This document shows positions 1-9,658 of a stretch of 64,000 bases of DNA, one piece after another (position 1 is the stretch's first letter; every line of letters begins with the position of its first letter). A program made the translations under genes and the position numbers. Origin of the DNA: Candidatus Protochlamydia amoebophila UWE25 (lineage in GTDB: Bacteria > Chlamydiota > Chlamydiia > Chlamydiales > Parachlamydiaceae). The notes beneath the pieces are model-generated. The model was not told the origin of the DNA and did not search any database. It was given only the letters and a program-made list of their open reading frames with translations. The stretch covers positions 310,001 through 374,000 of the forward strand of contig NC_005861.2 of assembly GCF_000011565.2 (NCBI RefSeq), given 5' to 3'.

Positions 1-46
1 AAGATATGATTGTTCTCTATTCTATTGAAAAGAAAAAATAGAGGTG

Positions 47-79
47 TCAAGCCTCCTGATACAGATTCAGGAGGCTTGA
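47..79 (-). terminator. Rho-independent terminator-like hairpin
   Basis: A perfect 13-bp inverted repeat (47-59 with 67-79) encloses a 7-nt loop. On the minus strand it is followed by a T-rich run (the reverse of the A-rich stretch at 30-40), so it most likely ends a minus-strand or convergent transcript. It also separates the tRNA from whatever lies upstream of the window. Confidence 0.6.
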
Positions 80-112
80 TAAAAGGTAAGAAAAGAAACT
101 TGTATAAAAACG

Positions 113-141
113 TTGCACAAAAAACAACCATTCAATAAAGT
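113..141 (+). promoter_or_regulatory. Possible promoter for tRNA-Phe
   Basis: TTGCAC at 113-118 and TAAAGT at 136-141 are 17 bp apart, and the second box lies 15 bp before the tRNA 5' end. The boxes match the consensus 3/6 and 4/6, so this rests mainly on spacing and position. Confidence 0.4.
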
Positions 142-156
142 ACTTTCTTTAAGTTT

Positions 157-229
<73 letters not shown>

Positions 230-595
230 TTCTTCTTTATTTCACTCATTAGTCAACTCTCGACTTTTATACTTATATTATGGCTGCCATAATGAATGAA
301 AAATAAGAAAATTTGAGTCTGACTGTTAAAAATGCAAATTCCGTTGAATTGAGATAAGGAAATGTTTTTTAACTAACTTAGAATCGGAAGCTTAGTTTTT
401 TCATTAGCAATCTAGTGCAATGTAAGTGACGAATATTTAAAATATTATGATCGGCTAAGAGAAAAATAATAAACGTGTTGAAATTAGATGAAAGTTTTTT
501 TCTGATTGATTTCAAACGATAATTAGGGTAAACTTCGTTTTCTATTGATTTTTTAAACATCAGAAGACTGATTATTTATTGTTAAGGGGTTCACA
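230..595. other. Intergenic gap, tRNA-Phe to rplU
   Basis: This is AT-rich sequence without a convincing gene. A 60-codon minus-strand frame at 378-560 has no ribosome binding site and no recognisable features. The ribosome binding site of rplU (AAGGGG) lies at the right edge. No clear promoter or terminator was seen. Confidence 0.5.
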
Positions 596-940
596 ATGTA
601 CGCCATTATTAAAACAGGTGGAAAGCAGTATCGTGTGCAAGAAGGAGACATCATTGATGTAGAACTGCTCAATACCGACCCAGGCGCTCAAGTTGAGTTT
701 GGAGAAGTCTTATTCGCTTTTGACGGTGCGAAGACACAGATTGGCAAACCGGGTATTCCAAATTTTCTTGTTTACGGCGAAGTGGTAGGAACAGTTAAAG
801 GGGAAAAAGTGACAAGCTTAAAATACAAGCCTAGTCATAATCAGTGTCGTAAGTGGGGTCATCGCCAGCACTATACACGTGTTAAAATAACTGGTATTGG
901 AAGCAAGCGTAAAGGAAAGGAAGGAAATCATGGCTCATAA
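596..940 (+). CDS. rplU: 50S ribosomal protein L21
   Basis: L21 binds 23S rRNA together with L20 in the large ribosomal subunit. The 114-residue product starts with the family hallmark [14 protein letters not shown] and keeps the basic C-terminal block around [20 protein letters not shown], where bacterial L21 reads RRRxGHRQxxTxV. The length is normal, with a short extra tail. An AAGGGG ribosome binding site precedes the ATG. The last 11 bases overlap the start of rpmA, so the two ribosomal proteins are translationally coupled. The rplU-rpmA-obg order is standard in bacteria. Identification is certain. Confidence 0.97.
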   Translation: MYAIIKTGGKQYRVQEGDIIDVELLNTDPGAQVEFGEVLFAFDGAKTQIGKPGIPNFLVYGEVVGTVKGEKVTSLKYKPSHNQCRKWGHRQHYTRVKITGIGSKRKGKEGNHGS

Positions 941-1181
941 GAAAGGTCAAGGGTCAACCCGTAACGGAAGAGATTCTCATTCAAAACGTTTGGGAATCAA
1001 AGTCGGTTCAGGCGAAGTTGTTAGAGCTGGAAGCATTCTTGTTAGACAACGCGGTACAAAATGGCATCCTGCTAAAAATGTTGGCCGTGGAACAGATGAT
1101 ACTCTTTTTGCTCTAGCAGATGGAGTTGTAGCCTTTCGTAAGTCTAACAAAACTTATATTTCAATCGAAACTGGTGCATAA
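930..1181 (+). CDS. rpmA: 50S ribosomal protein L27
   Basis: L27 sits near the peptidyl transferase centre, with its N-terminal tail reaching the tRNA ends. The 83-residue product starts [16 protein letters not shown], the L27 signature, and ends in the usual beta-barrel core. I chose the ATG at 930 rather than an in-frame upstream start at 897, because the family begins exactly at MAHKKG and AAGGAAGG lies just upstream. It overlaps the end of rplU by 11 bases in another frame, which implies coupled translation. No Firmicutes-type N-terminal extension needing cleavage is present. Confidence 0.97.
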   Translation: MAHKKGQGSTRNGRDSHSKRLGIKVGSGEVVRAGSILVRQRGTKWHPAKNVGRGTDDTLFALADGVVAFRKSNKTYISIETGA

Positions 1182-1201
1182 TCTCCTCTCGATTCTTTTG
1201 A

Positions 1202-1230
1202 TTTGAAACCTAGCTTAACTAGGTTTCAAA
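1202..1230 (+). terminator. Terminator after rplU-rpmA
   Basis: A perfect 12-bp stem (1202-1213 with 1219-1230) has a 5-nt loop and is followed by a T-rich tract (CTTTCTTTGTTTTTTC). It lies between rpmA and obg, so obg is probably transcribed from its own promoter or by read-through. Confidence 0.8.
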
Positions 1231-1299
1231 CTTTCTTTGTTTTTTCTTCTTTATCTGTCAAATTTATATTAATTACTTATTGTTACTCCTAGAGGGATC

Positions 1300-2313
1300 A
1301 TGTTTGTTGATCGTGTAATCATTGAATTGATAGCTGGCAAAGGCGGAAATGGTGTTGTGGCATGGCGTAGAGAAAAATATATTCCTAAAGGTGGTCCGGC
1401 TGGAGGAAATGGGGGGCGGGGAGGTTCTGTTATTTTAGAAGCAGATACTCAAATTTCATCTTTGGATTGGTTTCGCCATCGTCGCATATTAAAAGCTCAG
1501 AGTGGGGGAGATGGAGGAGGGAATTGCCGCCAGGGAAAAAATGGAACAGATTTGATTTTGAAAGTTCCTTGCGGTACTCTCCTTAAAGATGCCAAATCAG
1601 GTAAAGTCATACATGACTTTGTAGAAGATAAAGAAAGATTTGTGCTCTGCAAAGGTGGGAGAGGAGGAAGAGGCAATGACAGCTTTAAGACTCCTACTCA
1701 TCAAGCTCCTAATATTTGTACAGAGGGAACACTTGGTGAAATTCATCACATAGAGCTGGAGCTAAAGCTAATTGCAGATGTAGGATTGGTTGGTTTTCCA
1801 AATGCAGGTAAATCAACTTTGATTTCCTCATTAGCAGGATTAAGAGTGAAAGTAGCAGCCTATCCTTTTACTACACTACAACCTAACTTGGGATTTATTG
1901 AACTAGATAATTATAAACGCATTTATATTGCTGATATTCCAGGAATTATTGAAGGAGCTAGCCATAATCGAGGTTTGGGATTAGAGTTTCTAAGGCATAT
2001 TGAAAGGACTAAACTTCTTATTTTTATTTTAGATGCATCAGGCATTGATGGAAGAACCCCTTCTCATGATTTTCGAATTCTCCGTGAAGAAATTGGAGCT
2101 TATAATCCTGAATTATTAGAAAGGCCTTATCTAGTGGTATTAAATAAAATAGATACAGAAGATTCGCCTTCTCATATTCAAGAATTTGAAAAAAACTTCT
2201 CTATTTCATCCGATATGCTTTTTAAAATTTCAGCTGTTTATGGCGAAGGTTTACAAGAGTTAATTGAAAAAATGACACAACGTCTTTCTCAGAAAAAAGA
2301 AATCGAGTATTAG
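1300..2313 (+). CDS. obg: Obg-family GTPase
   Basis: Obg/CgtA is a slow GTPase that binds the large ribosomal subunit and links ribosome maturation to growth. The N-terminal glycine-rich Obg fold (about residues 1-158) is followed by the G domain: P-loop GFPNAGKS at 165-172, DIPG at 212-215 and NKID at 282-285. The product is 337 residues and ends soon after the G domain, so the variable C-terminal OCT domain of some bacteria is absent. AGAGGG lies upstream of the ATG. It sits in the conserved position after rplU-rpmA but is separated from them by a terminator. Confidence 0.95.
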   Translation: MFVDRVIIELIAGKGGNGVVAWRREKYIPKGGPAGGNGGRGGSVILEADTQISSLDWFRHRRILKAQSGGDGGGNCRQGKNGTDLILKVPCGTLLKDAKSGKVIHDFVEDKERFVLCKGGRGGRGNDSFKTPTHQAPNICTEGTLGEIHHIELELKLIADVGLVGFPNAGKSTLISSLAGLRVKVAAYPFTTLQPNLGFIELDNYKRIYIADIPGIIEGASHNRGLGLEFLRHIERTKLLIFILDASGIDGRTPSHDFRILREEIGAYNPELLERPYLVVLNKIDTEDSPSHIQEFEKNFSISSDMLFKISAVYGEGLQELIEKMTQRLSQKKEIEY

Positions 2314-2460
2314 TCCAGTTTTAGTTCTTGCTTGGTAAAAGCACAATACGAAATATTAATCTTTGCTAATTCAATAAATGGTGAAGTTTGTTTTAAAATA
2401 AATTTTTTTTAAAAAACTATTTTTTATTTATTAGAATTAAATTTTAACGAAGATCGTTTA

Positions 2461-2495
2461 TGATGAGTCAAACCTTTTCAAGGTTTGACTCATCA
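2461..2495. terminator. Terminator shared by obg and the convergent gene
   Basis: A perfect 16-bp stem (2461-2476 with 2480-2495) has a 3-nt loop and is followed on the plus strand by AAAATTTTTT. It lies between convergent obg (+) and the minus-strand gene ending at 2519, so it probably serves both, with the better T-tract on the plus strand. Confidence 0.85.
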
Positions 2496-2518
2496 AAATT
2501 TTTTGAGTTTCCGTTTAG

Positions 2519-3403
2519 CTATTGCACTCGTTGACTAAATGAAGCAGGTTGAAAAGGTTGGCCAGTCAAAGCATTCCATTCTGATGCTGAAATTGAACCG
2601 TCTGGATTAAGGACCTCAAAACGGTAAACAGGTAAGAAAATTTCTTTTTCATTTCTAATTTTGAAATCGTTTCCAAAAGCCACTTGAGCTAAATTGACGA
2701 TTTGATTACGTGTATAAGTTTTGCTAGCTTTTTGATCATTAGTAACAGGTTTTGAAACAATTTGCTGTTTTAGCCTGGTTTGAGGAAGGACTAAAAAACG
2801 TGGATTTTCAAAATGAAGCTGTAAAATTTGTCCTTTTTGGATAATAAGATGTTTTTGTTTAGCGCTTTCAATCCAAGGTTCAAAAATTTCTTTTTCAATT
2901 TTTAATTCTTTTTGAAGTTCATCTATAGTTAAAGCTCCTTGACGTCGAGCTAGAGCTTGGATAATTTTAAAATCATTTTTAGAAGCTCCACAATCTAAGC
3001 AATCTTTAAACCCATGTGTCGTTTCCCATGTATCACTATTAAGAACAATTTCTCCATTAGTTAATCCCCAAAGAACAACTCCTTCTCGAGGCCTTTGATC
3101 TTCTGTGTATTTCACATCTAAAAGTAGATAGGGGTAATATTTTTGAATGGGTTCTTGAAGTGTTTTACGATCACTATCGACTAGTTCTTGTCGATGAGTA
3201 TTAATAATTTGTTCGGGAGAATACTTGGATTCAAGGGTTGAGATATCTTGATTATCCACGTAATGCAAAAGGCGATCTTTCCAGTCTGCTACTAATGTAC
3301 TGTTTTCCCAAGCCCACCAACCACCAACAGATGCAGCGATTAATAAGATAATTAAAAAGGGACGAAAAAAAGGCGGTTGGTTATGCTGTTCTTTTTTACT
3401 CAT
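2519..3403 (-). CDS. Membrane-anchored protein of unknown function
   Basis: I do not recognise a family. The 294-residue product has a short charged N-terminus followed by one hydrophobic segment (about residues 13-32, rich in Phe, Ile, Leu and Ala, then WWAWE). It looks like a single-pass inner-membrane protein with a large soluble part outside. A CLDC pair (Cys135 and Cys138) could bind metal or form a disulfide. The segment around 140-200 (helical, with IIQALARRQGALTIDELQKEL) resembles a winged-helix-like fold, but this is only an impression. It lies between obg and rho. It may be a chlamydial conserved hypothetical; a profile search would be needed to place it. Confidence 0.75.
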   Translation of the reverse strand: MSKKEQHNQPPFFRPFLIILLIAASVGGWWAWENSTLVADWKDRLLHYVDNQDISTLESKYSPEQIINTHRQELVDSDRKTLQEPIQKYYPYLLLDVKYTEDQRPREGVVLWGLTNGEIVLNSDTWETTHGFKDCLDCGASKNDFKIIQALARRQGALTIDELQKELKIEKEIFEPWIESAKQKHLIIQKGQILQLHFENPRFLVLPQTRLKQQIVSKPVTNDQKASKTYTRNQIVNLAQVAFGNDFKIRNEKEIFLPVYRFEVLNPDGSISASEWNALTGQPFQPASFSQRVQ

Positions 3404-3534
3404 ACTTCACTCCATTTTCTGTTAAGAGATATGGGAAAGCATAATAAGACAGGTTTTTGTCGTCAATGCCATCGATTAATTTTGTTTCAAAATCGAATGT
3501 AAACAATCGTTATTTGTAGAGAGAAATTTTATGA

Positions 3535-3565
3535 AAAGGGCCTGAAGTTAAAGTTCAGACCCTTT
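3535..3565 (-). terminator. Terminator of the rho operon
   Basis: A 12-bp stem with one mismatch (3535-3546 with 3554-3565) lies just past the rho stop on the minus strand and is followed by a short T/A-rich run. Its position fits the end of the sohB-polA-coaE-rho transcript. Confidence 0.65.
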
Positions 3566-3571
3566 GAGAGA

Positions 3572-4957
3572 TTAATCTTTCATGGAGAGAAGAAATTCCA
3601 CATTGCTACCTGTTTTTTTCAAGCGCCCTAATAAAAGGTTCATTGCATCTCCCGGAGCTAAGTCGGCAACAGCTTGACGAAGTAGATAAATTTTTTCTAA
3701 TTCATTAGGATGATAAAGTAACTCTTCTTTACGAGTTCCACTCTTGATCAAATCAATAGCTGGATAAATGCGACGATCAGCTAAGCGGCGATCGAGCACT
3801 AATTCCATATTACCAGTTCCTTTGAATTCTTCAAAAATGACTTCATCCATGCGCGAACCTGTGTCGATCAAAGCCGTTGCAATGATTGTTAGAGAACCGC
3901 CTTGCTCAATATTACGAGCAGCTCCAAAGAAACGTTTAGGTTTATGTAAAGCATTTGCATCAATACCACCTGTTAAGATTTTACCAGAATGTGGTTGGAT
4001 AGTATTATAAGCGCGCGCTAAACGAGTAATCGAGTCTAAAAGAATGACAACATCATTTCCATGTTCCACTAAGCGACGGGCTTTTTCAATCGCCATTTCG
4101 GCGACTTGAACGTGTCTTTCAGGAGGTTCATCAAAAGTGGAAGAAATGACTTCGCCGCGCACAATACGTTGCATGTCTGTTACTTCTTCGGGGCGTTCAT
4201 CGATAAGCAAAACGATTAGTACAATTTCAGGATTGTTACAAGCGATCGCGTTGGCAATATTTTGTAAAAGAATGGTTTTACCTGATCTTGGTGGAGCAAC
4301 GATTAAACCTCTCTGACCTTTACCAACAGGAGCGGCTAGGTCTAATACTCGTGTGGATAACTTTTCCTTGGATGTTTCCATCACCATTCGTTCATTAGGA
4401 TAAAGCGGGGTCAAATTTTCAAATAAGATTCGCTCTTTTGCTTTTTCTGGTGGTCGACCATTGATTTTATCGACTTTGAGTAATGCAAAATATTTCTCTT
4501 TATCCTTTGGTGGTCGAATTGTTCCACAAAGAGTATCTCCCTTTTTTAAATCAAAACGCCGAATTTGTGCAGGAGAAACATAAATGTCTTCAGCCGAAGG
4601 GAGATAATTATAGTTAGGAGAACGAAGGAAACCGAAACCGTCTGGAAGAATTTCTAAAACACCTTCTCCATATAAAACTTCATTTGGATTTTCAGAGATT
4701 GCTTTGACAATTTCAAATACCATCTGAGACTTAGTTAAAGAGCCAAGGTGTTTAAGGCCAATTTTTTTGCCATATTGATTGAGCTGATCAATATTCATCC
4801 GTTGGATATCGGCAATTTTAGTAATTATCTCAGGTTGTTGAGATCTTTCCTGAACGATTTGTTGATGATATTGTTCAGGGTTTTGCTTATCAACTGAATT
4901 GTCCTCACATGTCAACGAGGTATCAACTGAAGTGTTCTCTTTGTTCTCTGGGTCCAT
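3572..4957 (-). CDS. rho: Transcription termination factor Rho
   Basis: Rho is a hexameric RNA-dependent ATPase that ends transcription. The 461-residue product has a polar N-terminal extension (about 1-45), the Rho N-terminal and cold-shock-like RNA-binding domains ([23 protein letters not shown], about 107-129) and the ATPase core with Walker A APPRSGKT at 221-228. The Q-loop/R-loop region [14 protein letters not shown] is present. The family is usually about 420 residues, so the acidic leader is the only extra part. It is the last gene of a minus-strand run with coaE and polA, an order also known in Chlamydia. Confidence 0.97.
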   Translation of the reverse strand: MDPENKENTSVDTSLTCEDNSVDKQNPEQYHQQIVQERSQQPEIITKIADIQRMNIDQLNQYGKKIGLKHLGSLTKSQMVFEIVKAISENPNEVLYGEGVLEILPDGFGFLRSPNYNYLPSAEDIYVSPAQIRRFDLKKGDTLCGTIRPPKDKEKYFALLKVDKINGRPPEKAKERILFENLTPLYPNERMVMETSKEKLSTRVLDLAAPVGKGQRGLIVAPPRSGKTILLQNIANAIACNNPEIVLIVLLIDERPEEVTDMQRIVRGEVISSTFDEPPERHVQVAEMAIEKARRLVEHGNDVVILLDSITRLARAYNTIQPHSGKILTGGIDANALHKPKRFFGAARNIEQGGSLTIIATALIDTGSRMDEVIFEEFKGTGNMELVLDRRLADRRIYPAIDLIKSGTRKEELLYHPNELEKIYLLRQAVADLAPGDAMNLLLGRLKKTGSNVEFLLSMKD

Positions 4958-4990
4958 TAAAAATAAGACTCCAATGTAAATGGTTAATAG

Positions 4991-5611
4991 TTAAATATAT
5001 ATTTTTAATTCTTGGTATAATTCTCTCAGGGATTGTTGAAGTTCTGATAAAGTTCCATTATTTAAGACGACATAGTCGGCTCGAATAGCTTTTTCTAATG
5101 GCGATATCTGCCTTGCCATTCTGCTTTGAAACTCTTTTTCACTCTTATGAGTATGTGTTTTGAATCTCTGAAGGCTGATTTCTGGATCAGCAACAACCGA
5201 AATAATAGTGTCAAAAAATTTTGCACCGTCACTTTCATATAAGAGGGGAACTTCCGCAATGAAGAAAGGAAACTGATTTTTGCTATCCTGTTGTTTTTGA
5301 TATTGTTGTTCTATTTCGCCATACACAGCCGGATGCAGAATTTTTTCTAAACCGGTTAAAAGTCGATAATTTTGAAAAACTCGCTCTGCTAATAAAGAAC
5401 GATGGATTTGATTGTTTTTTAGAATAGATTTTCCTAATAAATCAACAACCTTTTGGCTAACGTTTACATCGGATGACAATAAGTGATGGACAATTTCGTC
5501 AGCGCTTACAGCGTAAGCCCCAAGTTCTTTTAAGATACGGCAAACTGAAGATTTACCACATGAAAGACCGCCTGTTATGGCTACTTTTCTTAATTTTAAC
5601 ATTCTTTCCAA
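4991..5611 (-). CDS. coaE: Dephospho-CoA kinase
   Basis: It catalyses the last step of coenzyme A synthesis, ATP-dependent phosphorylation of dephospho-CoA. The 206-residue product carries a P-loop GGLSCGKSS at about 14-22 (usually GxxGxGKS/T), the DEIVH segment after the first strand, and the LHP...EVPLLYE stretch typical of CoaE. The first in-frame start lies 16 bases inside polA; an ATG three codons later would shorten the overlap. Either way translation is coupled to polA. Length is normal for the family. Confidence 0.93.
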   Translation of the reverse strand: MERMLKLRKVAITGGLSCGKSSVCRILKELGAYAVSADEIVHHLLSSDVNVSQKVVDLLGKSILKNNQIHRSLLAERVFQNYRLLTGLEKILHPAVYGEIEQQYQKQQDSKNQFPFFIAEVPLLYESDGAKFFDTIISVVADPEISLQRFKTHTHKSEKEFQSRMARQISPLEKAIRADYVVLNNGTLSELQQSLRELYQELKIYI

Positions 5612-8271
5612 TTTTTGCCAATATGGATATTAACAATCAACGGTACCTTTAGATTTATAATATTTTCCATGGTATTCTTAACTAAATGAGAAATGGATTC
5701 TAACTCTTGATTGGGAACCTCAAAAATAAGTTCATCATGAATTTGTAAAATCATAAATCCTTTTTTCTTTTCTTGTATAAGAAGTTTATTGATTTTTAGC
5801 ATGGCCATTTTAATCAAATCAGCTTGCGTCCCTTGGATAGGGGTATTTACTGCAAATCGATCTGCTGTTGCTCGAATCATGGCATTCTGACTTCTAATTT
5901 CTGGAAGCAGTCTTTCCCTCCCATACATTGTTACAGCCTTGCCAGTCTCTCTTGCTGATTGTTTGCAAGCTTCTAAAAATTCTTTGACCTTTCCATAACG
6001 CTCAAAATAACGTTGAATAAAAGCAGCAGCAGTTTTTGTATCAATTCCTAGTTCATGAGCTAAGCCAAACGCTTGTTGTCCATAAATCAAACCAAAATTA
6101 ACCGCTTTAGCTTGATAACGTTGTTCAGAGGAAACTTGTTGAAGAGGAACATCAAAAATTAAAGAAGCGGTATATTTGTGAATATCTTCATTGGATAAGA
6201 AAGCTTTGATTAGCACAGGATCTTCGCTTAAGTGAGCAAGCAAACGAAGTTCAATTTGAGAATAGTCTGCTGACAAATAGCTCCAATCTTCTTTTTCAGG
6301 TCGAAATGCCTCTCTAATTTGACGACCGACTTCAGTGCGGACAGGAATATTTTGTAAATTTGGGTCTTGGCAAGACAGTCGACCTGTTGCTGCCATAGAC
6401 TGATTAAAATTACAGTGAATACGTCCAGTTTTAGCGTTAACTTGAAGGGGTAATGAGTTAACATAAGTTGAGCGAAGTTTTTCTAAAGTCCGATATTCAA
6501 GAAGTTTTTCGGCAATTGGATAAACATGTTTGAGAATTTCTAGAACTTCCGCATTTGTTGAGTGACCTGTGGCAATTTTTTTAGGGGGTTTGATTCCGAG
6601 TTTATGAAATAAAATTTGACTGAGTTGTTTGGGAGAGTTGAGGTTAAAAATTTCTCCTGCTAACGCATAAATATTTTGTTCTAAGCAATGAATTTCTTGC
6701 CCAATAAACTGGGATAAATGTTTTAGATAAGCCGTATCAATAAAAATCCCATTTCTTTCCATTTGTGCAAGAACGGACAATAAAGGAAGTTCTAAATCAA
6801 ATAAAAGAGAAGTTAATTTTCGCTCCTCTAATTGAGATAACAAAATGTTTTTAAGTCTAATGGTATAATCTACATCTTCACAACAATAATGGCATATTTT
6901 ATCTAAAGCCACATTCTTCATGTTAAGCTGGTTTTTTCCTTTCCCGATTAATTCTTGTATAGCGATTTTAACCTTATCAAATAATTCTAGAGCCAAATGA
7001 TCTAATGAATGTTGTCTTTTATGAGAATTGAGAAGATAAGAGGCTAAAATCGTATCAAAACTTATATTTGCAACAGAAATATTGTGATTTCTTAAAACAT
7101 GATAATCGTATTTAAAATTGTGTCCATAAAAACCAATTGAAGGATTTTCAAGTAGTGGTTTAAGTTGACTTAAAACGAAATCACCATTTAATTGCCCGTT
7201 CAAGGGAATGTACCAAGCTTTTTTGGGTTCTACACCTAAACCAATTCCGACAAGTTGGGCTTCTAAAGGACGAAGATCCGTTGTTTCAGTATCTAGACAA
7301 ATTTCTTTTTGCTGCGATAGATAGGAAATAAGGTTAACTAAGGTTTCTTCATCATTAACAAGCTGATAAACTACCTCATTTTGACTCTCTAGGTCTGAAA
7401 AACTAATCCCACTTTTTACAGCTTCCAACTCTCGAATTAAAGAAGAGAAATTCATTTCCGCGTAAAATTCTTTTAAGCTTTGATAAGCAGGGGATGTTAA
7501 TTTAAAAAAATCTTCTTGGTTGGGAAAGGAAACAGTTGTATCGACAATAACAAGTTTTTTACTTAACAAAACTTTTTCTTTTTCAGATATTAGCGTGTCT
7601 TGTTTTTTTTTGCCTGAAACTTCCAAAGGATGCTCTAAAATATAATCTAATGAACCAAATTTTTCTAGTAAGTCGGCAGCAGTTTTAGGTCCAAAGCCCG
7701 TAAGGCCTGGAATGTTGTCGGATGCATCTCCTATTATTGCTAAGTAGTCAATCATTTGTGCAGGCATCACACCAAACTGTTCTTTCACACCATTAGCATC
7801 AATAATTAAATTATCCTTAAAAGTGTTCAAAATCAAAATTTGGTTGCTGACAAGTTGGCACATATCTTTATCGCTAGTACATATATACGCTGTGGTGTTG
7901 AGGGTTGCAGCCCATTTGGCAATGCTGCCCATTGTATCATCAGCTTCAACACCTGGAACCATTAATTCTGGAATCCCCATCAGTTGACAAAATCTTTGCG
8001 ACCATAAAATTTGGTAAAGCAAATCTTTAGGCATCTCTTTTCGATGAGCCTTGTAGGCAGGATAGAGTTCTGTTCTTTTTTGGGAGTTGTTAGGTCCATC
8101 AAAAACAGCTACAAGATGAGTTGGATTAAAATCTTTAATTAATTTTAAAACTGAACGGATGAAACCAAAAAGAGCATTGGTAGATTCACCTCTGGCATTG
8201 GTCATTTGTCGAATCGCGAAATAAGAACGATAAATGTAGCCAGAGGCATCTAGAATATAGAGTTTATCCAT
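5596..8271 (-). CDS. polA: DNA polymerase I
   Basis: PolA performs Okazaki fragment maturation and repair synthesis. All three domains are present in 891 residues: a 5'-3' nuclease (about 1-290, with GVEADD and GDASDNIPG), a 3'-5' exonuclease (about 300-490) and the polymerase. The exonuclease keeps Asp327-x-Glu329 (DTET), the NFKYDYH motif and a YCCEDVDYT motif, so proofreading looks intact, unlike in many bacterial PolA proteins. Polymerase motifs A (DYSQIELR), B (RYQAKAVNFGLIYG) and C (IHDELIFE) are all present. It lies in the sohB-polA-coaE-rho run. Confidence 0.97.
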   Translation of the reverse strand: MDKLYILDASGYIYRSYFAIRQMTNARGESTNALFGFIRSVLKLIKDFNPTHLVAVFDGPNNSQKRTELYPAYKAHRKEMPKDLLYQILWSQRFCQLMGIPELMVPGVEADDTMGSIAKWAATLNTTAYICTSDKDMCQLVSNQILILNTFKDNLIIDANGVKEQFGVMPAQMIDYLAIIGDASDNIPGLTGFGPKTAADLLEKFGSLDYILEHPLEVSGKKKQDTLISEKEKVLLSKKLVIVDTTVSFPNQEDFFKLTSPAYQSLKEFYAEMNFSSLIRELEAVKSGISFSDLESQNEVVYQLVNDEETLVNLISYLSQQKEICLDTETTDLRPLEAQLVGIGLGVEPKKAWYIPLNGQLNGDFVLSQLKPLLENPSIGFYGHNFKYDYHVLRNHNISVANISFDTILASYLLNSHKRQHSLDHLALELFDKVKIAIQELIGKGKNQLNMKNVALDKICHYCCEDVDYTIRLKNILLSQLEERKLTSLLFDLELPLLSVLAQMERNGIFIDTAYLKHLSQFIGQEIHCLEQNIYALAGEIFNLNSPKQLSQILFHKLGIKPPKKIATGHSTNAEVLEILKHVYPIAEKLLEYRTLEKLRSTYVNSLPLQVNAKTGRIHCNFNQSMAATGRLSCQDPNLQNIPVRTEVGRQIREAFRPEKEDWSYLSADYSQIELRLLAHLSEDPVLIKAFLSNEDIHKYTASLIFDVPLQQVSSEQRYQAKAVNFGLIYGQQAFGLAHELGIDTKTAAAFIQRYFERYGKVKEFLEACKQSARETGKAVTMYGRERLLPEIRSQNAMIRATADRFAVNTPIQGTQADLIKMAMLKINKLLIQEKKKGFMILQIHDELIFEVPNQELESISHLVKNTMENIINLKVPLIVNIHIGKNWKEC

Positions 8272-8294
8272 GATAAATCATTAGTGCCTTAAAT

Positions 8295-9341
8295 TTATTG
8301 GGGATAATAAAGGTAAAGGTATTGATTTTGCAACAAAAGGTTGATGACAGGAGATACAGAAGCTTCATGTTTAATTGTCCCATTCAGCAAAGAGGACTGA
8401 GAAGAAAACAATCCTTTCCACCATCCTTTGTTTTCAAGTCTAATCACTTGATAATGGTCATTATCAATACCAATTGTCATTAATAGTTCTTTGAGGGTTT
8501 CACTGATTGTAGCTCCGCTTACATCAATATACCCTTTTTCTACAGCATTTGGAGCAGGAAAAACATGAGCTCCATAATCTTTTACGAGTTTTTCTTTAGA
8601 AAGAGCAGGGCGATGAGAAGAGACAAGATCAACAAAATGAGTATAGTAATAATCAATAATTTGTCTATAGTTGTCTTCTTCCCCTGGTTTCCAAGGGCGA
8701 AGTGGATTCATCGCGTCTTTATCTTTACCCGCTGAAATGGTAAGTGTTTCAACTCCCAATTTGTCCAATAATTTTGTGACATTCATAAATGTAGGGGCAA
8801 TAACGCCCACACTTCCAATCAAACTAATGTCACTAGCGTAAATTTTGTCGGCTGCAAGAGCAATATACATACCTCCTGAAGCACATAAACCATCGATGTA
8901 AGCATAAACAGGGACTTGATATTTTTTTTTGTAATCAGCGAGCAGTTGGAAAATTCCATCTGCATCAGCAACAGTTCCACCGGGCGTATTAATATAAAGA
9001 AGAAGGGCTTTGACGCGATTATTTTTATAAGCTCCTTCCCGAGACTCGATTAGCTGCTGTCTTATCGTCTGTGTATTTAAATTTTCTGTTCCAATGATTC
9101 CATCAATGTTCAATTGTAAAATGACGGGTGCATCACTTGCCACAACTTCTCGTTTACCTTTAGCATTAGGTAAAATTTCTTCTGTATTCACAAAGCTAAT
9201 TTGGCTATCTTTTGAGGTTCCAGACAATCCTATCAGTATTCCTATAGCCAAAAAGCCCAAACAAATCCCAATAATAGCGCAAAAAGCGACGAATAGTGCT
9301 TTAAGAGCAGAGTAAAAAATAGAGTCGCGCATAAATACCAA
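8295..9341 (-). CDS. sohB: S49-family signal peptide peptidase (SppA/SohB)
   Basis: Peptidase family S49 cleaves signal-peptide remnants and membrane peptides at the periplasmic face. The 348-residue product has an N-terminal transmembrane segment (about 14-38) and a ClpP-like protease domain. The expected Ser nucleophile is in GLCASGGMYIA and the Lys general base is in SAGKDKDAM. Length fits the short single-domain SppA/SohB type rather than the double-length E. coli SppA. An ATG three codons in is an alternative start. It is the upstream gene of the polA-coaE-rho run (23 bp gap). The gene symbol follows chlamydial usage. Confidence 0.88.
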   Translation of the reverse strand: MVFMRDSIFYSALKALFVAFCAIIGICLGFLAIGILIGLSGTSKDSQISFVNTEEILPNAKGKREVVASDAPVILQLNIDGIIGTENLNTQTIRQQLIESREGAYKNNRVKALLLYINTPGGTVADADGIFQLLADYKKKYQVPVYAYIDGLCASGGMYIALAADKIYASDISLIGSVGVIAPTFMNVTKLLDKLGVETLTISAGKDKDAMNPLRPWKPGEEDNYRQIIDYYYTHFVDLVSSHRPALSKEKLVKDYGAHVFPAPNAVEKGYIDVSGATISETLKELLMTIGIDNDHYQVIRLENKGWWKGLFSSQSSLLNGTIKHEASVSPVINLLLQNQYLYLYYPQ

Positions 9342-9658
9342 ACCTTTTTACAAGTACGTGATAAAATAATTTGTCTTACTTGTTAGTTGATGAGTGAAAT
9401 AAAAAAATATTGTTATAAACAATTACCTGTTTTTAGGAAAGTAAACAAGGAATTTGTTTTTATGCTCAAGTACACTTAAAACGTTACTTTTGCGAATAAT
9501 TATTGTAAATAAATATAAACTTTTAATCTTAAAACATTTATATTTTATAGGAGTCTTGCTAAAATTAAAATTTTTTTTGAGATATCAAATTTCGTACTAT
9601 TTTTCTTGCTTGTCAATTAGTTGAGTATAATCAAGCAAGGCAGTAGAATATTTCTCTG
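9342..9658. other. Divergent intergenic region, sohB and S9 peptidase
   Basis: This AT-rich gap between two divergent genes must hold both promoters. A TATAAT hexamer at 9626-9631 is suitably placed 28 bp before the S9 peptidase start, but no good -35 box lies 16-18 bp upstream of it. No inverted repeat or hidden gene was seen. Confidence 0.4.

Noticed and set aside
378-560. Minus-strand frame of 60 codons in the gap before rplU
   Set aside because: No ribosome binding site, no recognisable features, and AT-rich composition like the other intergenic DNA.
897-929. Extended N-terminus of L27 from a start at 897
   Set aside because: The family begins at MAHKKGQG and the ribosome binding site fits 930; the extension lies wholly inside rplU.
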